Of a stretch of DNA of 10,264 bases, positions 6,684-10,264 are shown piece by piece. The position numbers and the translations under genes were made by a program. Below the pieces are notes generated by a model that was not told where the DNA came from, ran no database searches, and saw only the letters and a list, made by a program, of their open reading frames with translations. The DNA comes from an uncultured Collinsella sp. (GTDB taxonomy: Bacteria; Actinomycetota; Coriobacteriia; Coriobacteriales; Coriobacteriaceae), in NCBI GenBank assembly GCA_902495525.1, contig CABUXL010000061.1, forward strand, positions 1 to 10,264. The letters run 5' to 3'. Every line of letters starts with the position of its first letter. The first letter of the stretch is position 1.

Positions 6684-8297
6684 ATGGCCATCATCAACAA
6701 GGGTATGTCCAGGCGTTCGTTCCTCGGCCTCACCGGCAGCGTCGCTGCTGTCGCAGGGCTTGGTCTCACCGGCTGCGGTGGCAGCTCTAGCGACGAAGGT
6801 TCCGCTTCCAGTTCCACCGATTCCGCCAACCGTGGCGGCGGCGTGATCACCGCTGGTTCCGCTTACGCTCCGTCCAGCTTCGATCCCGCCAGCACCGGCT
6901 CCGCCGTGGGCCTGGGTGCTAACTGGCACGTCGTCGAGGGCCTCTACGGCATCGATTACCACGACTACAGCACCTTCAACGAGCTCGCCACCGACGATCC
7001 CAAGTCTGTGGACGACACCACTTTCGAGGTCACCATCCGCAAGGGCGCCAAGTTCTCCGATGGCACCGAGGTCACCGCTGACGATGTCGTTGCCTCCTAC
7101 ACCGCTTGTGCCGCTTCCGCTACCTATGCTCCGTTCTTCCAGCCCTTCGAGTCCATCGAGGCCAAGGACGCCAGCACCGTGACGGTCAAGACCAAGGTCC
7201 CCAACTTCTCCCTGCTCAAGGATCGTCTGGCCATCGTCCGCGTTACCCCGGCCACCCAGACCGAGGAGGATCGCGCCAAGCAGCCGATCGGCTCCGGCCC
7301 CTGGATGTACGACTCTATCTCCGATACCGAGATTACCCTGGTTCCCAACCCCGAGTACAACGGTGAGTATGCTGCCGAGGATAAGAAGATCCAGTACAGC
7401 ATCCTGACCGACCCCACCGCTCGCGTTACCGCTCAGCAGGAGGGCTCCACGCTCGTTATGGAGCTCGTTACCGCTGACGCCGTCGACCAGCTCGAGAGCG
7501 CCGGCTGCAAGATCGATAACGTTCAGGGTTTCGGCACCCGCTTCATCATGTTCAACGTCGCCAAGGAGCCTTGGAACAACGTCAAGGTCCGTCAGGCTGT
7601 CATGTATGCGCTCGACACCGAGAAGATGGTCAGCAACACCTTCGCCGGCCTTGCCACCGCTGCCAGCTGCTACCTGCCCAAGAGCTTCACCAACTATCAT
7701 GAGGCTTCCACGGTGTACAAGACCGACGCCAAGAAGGCTAAGAAGCTCATCGAGGAGTCTGGCATCACCCCGGGTGCCATTACCCTGCGCACCACCGACA
7801 ACGAGCAGATTAAGGGCATGGCCGCCCAGGTCAAGAACGACCTCGACGCTCTCGGCTTCGATGTGACCATCCAGACCGATACCTCGCCGGCTACCTACGC
7901 TGCCATCGACGGCGGCGAGGCCTACGATATCCTCCTTGCCCCTGGCGATCCTTCCTGCTTCGGCGCCGACCCCGACCTGCTGCTCAACTGGTGGTACGGC
8001 GACAACGTCTGGATGCAGACCCGTTGCCCGTGGAAGGAGTCCGCTGAGTGGCAGAAGCTCCACGGTCTCATGGACGAGGCTCTTGCCGCCGAGGGCGACG
8101 AGCAGCAGAAGAAGTGGAACGAGTGCTTCGACATCATTGCCGACAACGCCGTTCTGTACCCCGTTGTCCACGTCAAGACCGTCTCCGCTTCCTGGGACGA
8201 TCCGTCTACCGCGCCCAACGGCGAGGCCCTCGATGGCTTCAAGGGCATCGGCACGACGAGCATGTCCTTCAGGGGCGTCGCGACCGTCAAGGCCTAA
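6684..8297 (+). CDS. Peptide-type ABC transporter substrate-binding lipoprotein (SBP family 5), Tat-exported
   Basis: This 537-residue protein is the extracytoplasmic binding protein of a dipeptide/oligopeptide/nickel-type importer (DppA/OppA family). The N-terminus has a twin-arginine motif S9-R10-R11-S12-F13-L14, a hydrophobic stretch, and a lipobox L28-T29-G30-C31, so the mature protein should be lipid-anchored at C31 on the outer face of the membrane. A Ser/Gly/Asp-rich tether follows (about 32-51). Family-5 landmarks include VEGLYGID, KFSDGTEVTADDVVASY, PIGSGPW and FNVAKEPWNNVKVRQAVMYAL. The mature part has six cysteines (142, 275, 329, 425, 448, 481). ATG 6684 is chosen for the AGGAGA 4 nt upstream; a TTG at 6669 is in frame but overlaps that site. 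Codons are strongly C-ending (ATC, ACC, GCC, GTC), more than in uvrC, which suggests high expression. Two permease genes follow. Peptides are the likely substrate class, but family 5 also binds nickel, haem, opines and sugars, so the ligand is open. Confidence 0.94.
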   Translation: MAIINKGMSRRSFLGLTGSVAAVAGLGLTGCGGSSSDEGSASSSTDSANRGGGVITAGSAYAPSSFDPASTGSAVGLGANWHVVEGLYGIDYHDYSTFNELATDDPKSVDDTTFEVTIRKGAKFSDGTEVTADDVVASYTACAASATYAPFFQPFESIEAKDASTVTVKTKVPNFSLLKDRLAIVRVTPATQTEEDRAKQPIGSGPWMYDSISDTEITLVPNPEYNGEYAAEDKKIQYSILTDPTARVTAQQEGSTLVMELVTADAVDQLESAGCKIDNVQGFGTRFIMFNVAKEPWNNVKVRQAVMYALDTEKMVSNTFAGLATAASCYLPKSFTNYHEASTVYKTDAKKAKKLIEESGITPGAITLRTTDNEQIKGMAAQVKNDLDALGFDVTIQTDTSPATYAAIDGGEAYDILLAPGDPSCFGADPDLLLNWWYGDNVWMQTRCPWKESAEWQKLHGLMDEALAAEGDEQQKKWNECFDIIADNAVLYPVVHVKTVSASWDDPSTAPNGEALDGFKGIGTTSMSFRGVATVKA

Positions 8298-8311
8298 GAC
8301 TCGTTTGAGTC
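8298..8311 (+). other. Small hairpin directly after the binding-protein stop codon
   Basis: GACTC at 8298-8302 and GAGTC at 8307-8311 form a 5-bp stem with a GTTT loop, beginning at the base after the TAA. It is too short to call a terminator and may be chance. Confidence 0.3.
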
Positions 8312-8357
8312 ATATGTGGGGCGTCGGTCGTAAGGCAACGTCCTCATAGTTGAAACA

Positions 8358-8391
8358 AAGACCCGGGCGGCCTCGATGTCGCTCGGGTCTT
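8358..8391 (+). terminator. Intercistronic stem-loop: attenuator or mRNA-stabilising hairpin
   Basis: AAGACCCGGGCG at 8358-8369 pairs with CGCTCGGGTCTT at 8380-8391 over 12 bp with a single G-U and a 10-nt loop. Two more pairs are possible beyond a bulged A. The following sequence, GTAATGAGT, lacks a T-run. Stem-loops at this place, between a binding protein and its permeases, commonly protect the upstream mRNA from 3' decay or reduce read-through, so that binding protein is made in excess. That role is inferred from position. Confidence 0.6.
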
Positions 8392-8394
8392 GTA

Positions 8395-8412
8395 ATGAGT
8401 ATCCATACTCAT
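8395..8412. repeat. Perfect 18-bp palindrome upstream of the permease genes
   Basis: ATGAGTAT and ATACTCAT flank a CC centre, giving two 8-bp half-sites. It sits 3 nt after the intercistronic stem-loop and about 40 bp before the permease start. It may be an operator for a dimeric regulator or, in RNA, a 7-bp hairpin with a TCCA loop. No clear promoter hexamers are seen next to it. Confidence 0.5.
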
Positions 8413-8452
8413 ATACCAGTTGGTCCTACCGACAAAAGAAAGGGGAGAGAAC

Positions 8453-9409
8453 GTGAACAACTTTCTACGTTTGATTGGAAGGCGTCTCGTGGCGCTGCCG
8501 ATCATGGCATTGGGCGTCACCGTCCTGGTGTTCTTCCTTATGTCGTTCTCCAAGACCGACCCCGCCTATACGGCGTTGGGTGACGGTGCCTCGCCCGAGG
8601 CGGTTGCCGAGTACCATGAGAAGTATGGTCTGGACGACCCCTGGCCCGTGCGCTACGTGCGCTACATGGGCGATCTGATCCATGGTGACATGGGCACCTA
8701 TGGTGCTGCTCGCAACTCCGTTGCCAAGCGCATCTCCACGGCCCTGCCCGTCACGATGCAGCTGACCTTCATCGGTCTTGCCATCGGCGCGGTCGTCTCG
8801 TTTTTGCTCGGCGTCATCGCGGCACTGTATCGCGATAAATGGCCGGACCAAGTGATCCGCGTCTTTTCCATCGCCGGCTTGGCAACCCCGTCGTTCTGGC
8901 TTGCCGTTCTGTTGATTCTGCTGTTCTCTTCCTACCTTAAGGTGCTCCCGGCATCCGGTGCTCTGCCTCACTTCACCACCAACCCGGCTGGCTATCTGGG
9001 ACGTATGATCATGCCCGCTATCGCTCTGGCATTCCCGCTGACGGGCCAGATGACTCGTATCGTGCGTACGGCCATGGTTGAGGAGCTCGACAAGGACTAC
9101 GTCCGCATGGCCCGTGGCGCCGGCGTTCCCGAGAAGGTCGTCGTCGGCATCAACGTTTTGCGCAACGCGCTGATCACCCCGGTCACCACCCTCGGTCTTA
9201 AGATCGGTTACCTTATGGGCGGCGCCGTCGTCATCGAGGTCATCTTCAACCTCCCCGGCATGGGTACTGCGATTCTGCAGGGCGTTCAGGGCAACGAGGC
9301 GAACCTGGTTCAGGGCGTCGTCATCGTCGTTGCTCTTGCCTTCATCATCATCAACATCGTGGTTGACATGCTCTACCTGCTCATCAACCCGCGCATCAGG
9401 ACGGTGTAG
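8453..9409 (+). CDS. Peptide-type ABC transporter permease, DppB/OppB family
   Basis: This 318-residue membrane protein forms one half of the channel of the importer. The first transmembrane helix is at about 12-32, followed by a ~65-residue extracytoplasmic loop with family features (DPA at 36-38, LGD, ASPEAV, YGLDDP, and GDMG at 78-81). Five further helices follow, typical of the six-helix DppB/OppB architecture. The EAA loop that docks the ATPase starts at E210-E211 with DYVRMARGAGVPEKVV. GTG 8453 is supported by GGGGAG at 8442-8447, 5 nt upstream; an in-frame TTG at 8420 has no such site. The gene lies 155 bp after the binding-protein gene, separated by a stem-loop, and 3 nt before the second permease. 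Substrate is not deducible from the permease. Confidence 0.94.
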   Translation: MNNFLRLIGRRLVALPIMALGVTVLVFFLMSFSKTDPAYTALGDGASPEAVAEYHEKYGLDDPWPVRYVRYMGDLIHGDMGTYGAARNSVAKRISTALPVTMQLTFIGLAIGAVVSFLLGVIAALYRDKWPDQVIRVFSIAGLATPSFWLAVLLILLFSSYLKVLPASGALPHFTTNPAGYLGRMIMPAIALAFPLTGQMTRIVRTAMVEELDKDYVRMARGAGVPEKVVVGINVLRNALITPVTTLGLKIGYLMGGAVVIEVIFNLPGMGTAILQGVQGNEANLVQGVVIVVALAFIIINIVVDMLYLLINPRIRTV

Positions 9410-9412
9410 ATT

Positions 9413-10264
9413 ATGGTAAAGATTCGAGAGAAGCAAACCGAGCAGCTCGAGAAGGCTGCCTCCAAGGGGCTCAAGCTCGGTGGCTGGAAGAAGATGACGC
9501 TGTCTTCTAAGATTGCCGCCGTCGTGCTGGTGTTGGTCGCCCTGACCGCGATTCTGGCGCCCCTTCTTGCCCCCTATAGCCCGGTCGAGATTTTCACTGC
9601 TCGCCAGGCTCCCGGCAATGGATTTATCTTCGGTACCGACGATAAGGGCCGCGACATCCTGTCGCGTATGCTTTACGGTGGCCGTTACTCGCTGATCATC
9701 GGCTTCGGTGCTACTGCCATGGCTCTGGTCTGCGGCTCGGTCGTGGGCGCCCTCGCGGCGGTTTCGCGCAAGTCCGTTTCCGAGGCGATCATGCGCATCC
9801 TGGACATCATCATGTCCATCCCGGGCATCGCCCTCGCTGCCGTCTTCGTCTCCATCCTGGGCAATTCCGTGCCGTCGATCATCTTCGCCATTGGCTTTAT
9901 GTACACTCCGCAGATTGCCCGTATCGTGCGCGCCAACATCGTGTCCGAGTACGGCGAGGACTATGTCCGCGCGGTCATCGTTTCCGGCGCCAAGGCTCCG
10001 TGGATTTTGATCAAGCATGTTCTGCGTAACTGCATCGCCCCGATCATGGTCTTCACCGTTACCCTGGTCGCCGACGCCATCATCTTCGAGGCCTCGCTGA
10101 CCTTTATCGGCGCTGGTATCCAGGAGCCCACCGCTACCTGGGGCAACATCCTCGCCGACGCCCGCGGTGGCGTGCTCGCTGGCCGTTGGTGGCAGGCGCT
10201 GTTCCCGGGTCTGGCTATCATGATCACCTGCCTGGCGCTCAACATCCTCTCCGAGGGCATTACC
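9413..10264 (+). CDS. Peptide-type ABC transporter permease, DppC/OppC family, 3' end missing
   Basis: The frame is open from ATG 9413 to the window edge: 284 codons with no stop, so perhaps 10-30 C-terminal residues are missing against the usual ~280-310. The N-terminus is hydrophilic and Lys-rich (1-31), typical of DppC/OppC proteins with their OppC N-terminal segment. The first helix is at about 33-53, ending in the usual LAPLLAPYSP. The motif FGTDDKGRDILSRMLYGGRYSL is diagnostic of the family. The EAA loop begins near E179 (EYGEDYVRAVIVSGA) and is followed by the conserved helix ending SLTFIGAGIQEP and a TWGNIL segment. The gene begins 3 nt after the first permease; only a modest ribosome-binding sequence (AGGACGG, 9398-9404) precedes it, which suggests translational coupling. 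It pairs with the DppB-like protein to form the transmembrane channel. Confidence 0.94.
   Translation, partial: MVKIREKQTEQLEKAASKGLKLGGWKKMTLSSKIAAVVLVLVALTAILAPLLAPYSPVEIFTARQAPGNGFIFGTDDKGRDILSRMLYGGRYSLIIGFGATAMALVCGSVVGALAAVSRKSVSEAIMRILDIIMSIPGIALAAVFVSILGNSVPSIIFAIGFMYTPQIARIVRANIVSEYGEDYVRAVIVSGAKAPWILIKHVLRNCIAPIMVFTVTLVADAIIFEASLTFIGAGIQEPTATWGNILADARGGVLAGRWWQALFPGLAIMITCLALNILSEGIT

Noticed and set aside
6509..6790. Short plus-strand open frame of about 93 codons crossing into the binding-protein gene
   Set aside because: It has no ribosome-binding site, overlaps the start of a well-supported gene in another frame, and its translation is Arg/Ser-rich without any recognisable family.
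1..10264. Search for a CRISPR array, transposon, prophage or toxin-antitoxin/defence genes
   Set aside because: No regularly spaced repeats, transposase, integrase or defence-family genes were seen; all genes are housekeeping or transport.

Overview
The window looks like chromosomal DNA of a high-GC actinobacterium, most likely class Coriobacteriia and probably close to Collinsella. This rests on base composition (roughly 60% G+C by eye), C/G-ending codons, an actinobacterial-type MurJ, a Tat-dependent substrate-binding lipoprotein and my recollection of Collinsella proteins. No rRNA or other taxonomic marker is present, so the assignment is an inference. All six genes lie on the plus strand.

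The left part (2-6319) is housekeeping. It opens inside uvrA, whose first ~240-250 codons lie before the window. A perfect 10-bp stem-loop follows uvrA. Next comes a tight three-gene run: a YbaK-type Cys-tRNA(Pro) deacylase, the lipid II flippase MurJ and the excision nuclease subunit UvrC. The gaps are 3 and 6 nt, and the ribosome-binding site proposed for uvrC overlaps the murJ stop codon. UvrA and UvrC act in the same nucleotide excision repair pathway; the deacylase and MurJ sit between them with no obvious biochemical link.

The right part (6684-10264, running off the edge) is a dipeptide/oligopeptide-type ABC importer: a Tat/lipobox binding protein, a DppB/OppB-like permease and a DppC/OppC-like permease cut by the window end. 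ATPase genes probably follow. Codon choice in the binding protein is strongly C-ending, which fits high expression.

The most interesting non-coding DNA is the 364-bp gap before the importer. It holds nested inverted repeats (an 11-bp outer pair, a perfect 9+9-bp dyad and a smaller hairpin), then a GC-rich hairpin and a segment that can pair with the ribosome-binding site of the binding-protein gene, with a competing alternative pairing. This could be a cis-regulatory RNA leader or a set of protein operators. A second interval (8298-8452) carries a 12-bp stem-loop and a perfect 18-bp palindrome, which may set the ratio of binding protein to permease. The other notable point is UvrC: its cysteine cluster is rearranged and appears to lack one of the usual Fe-S ligand positions.
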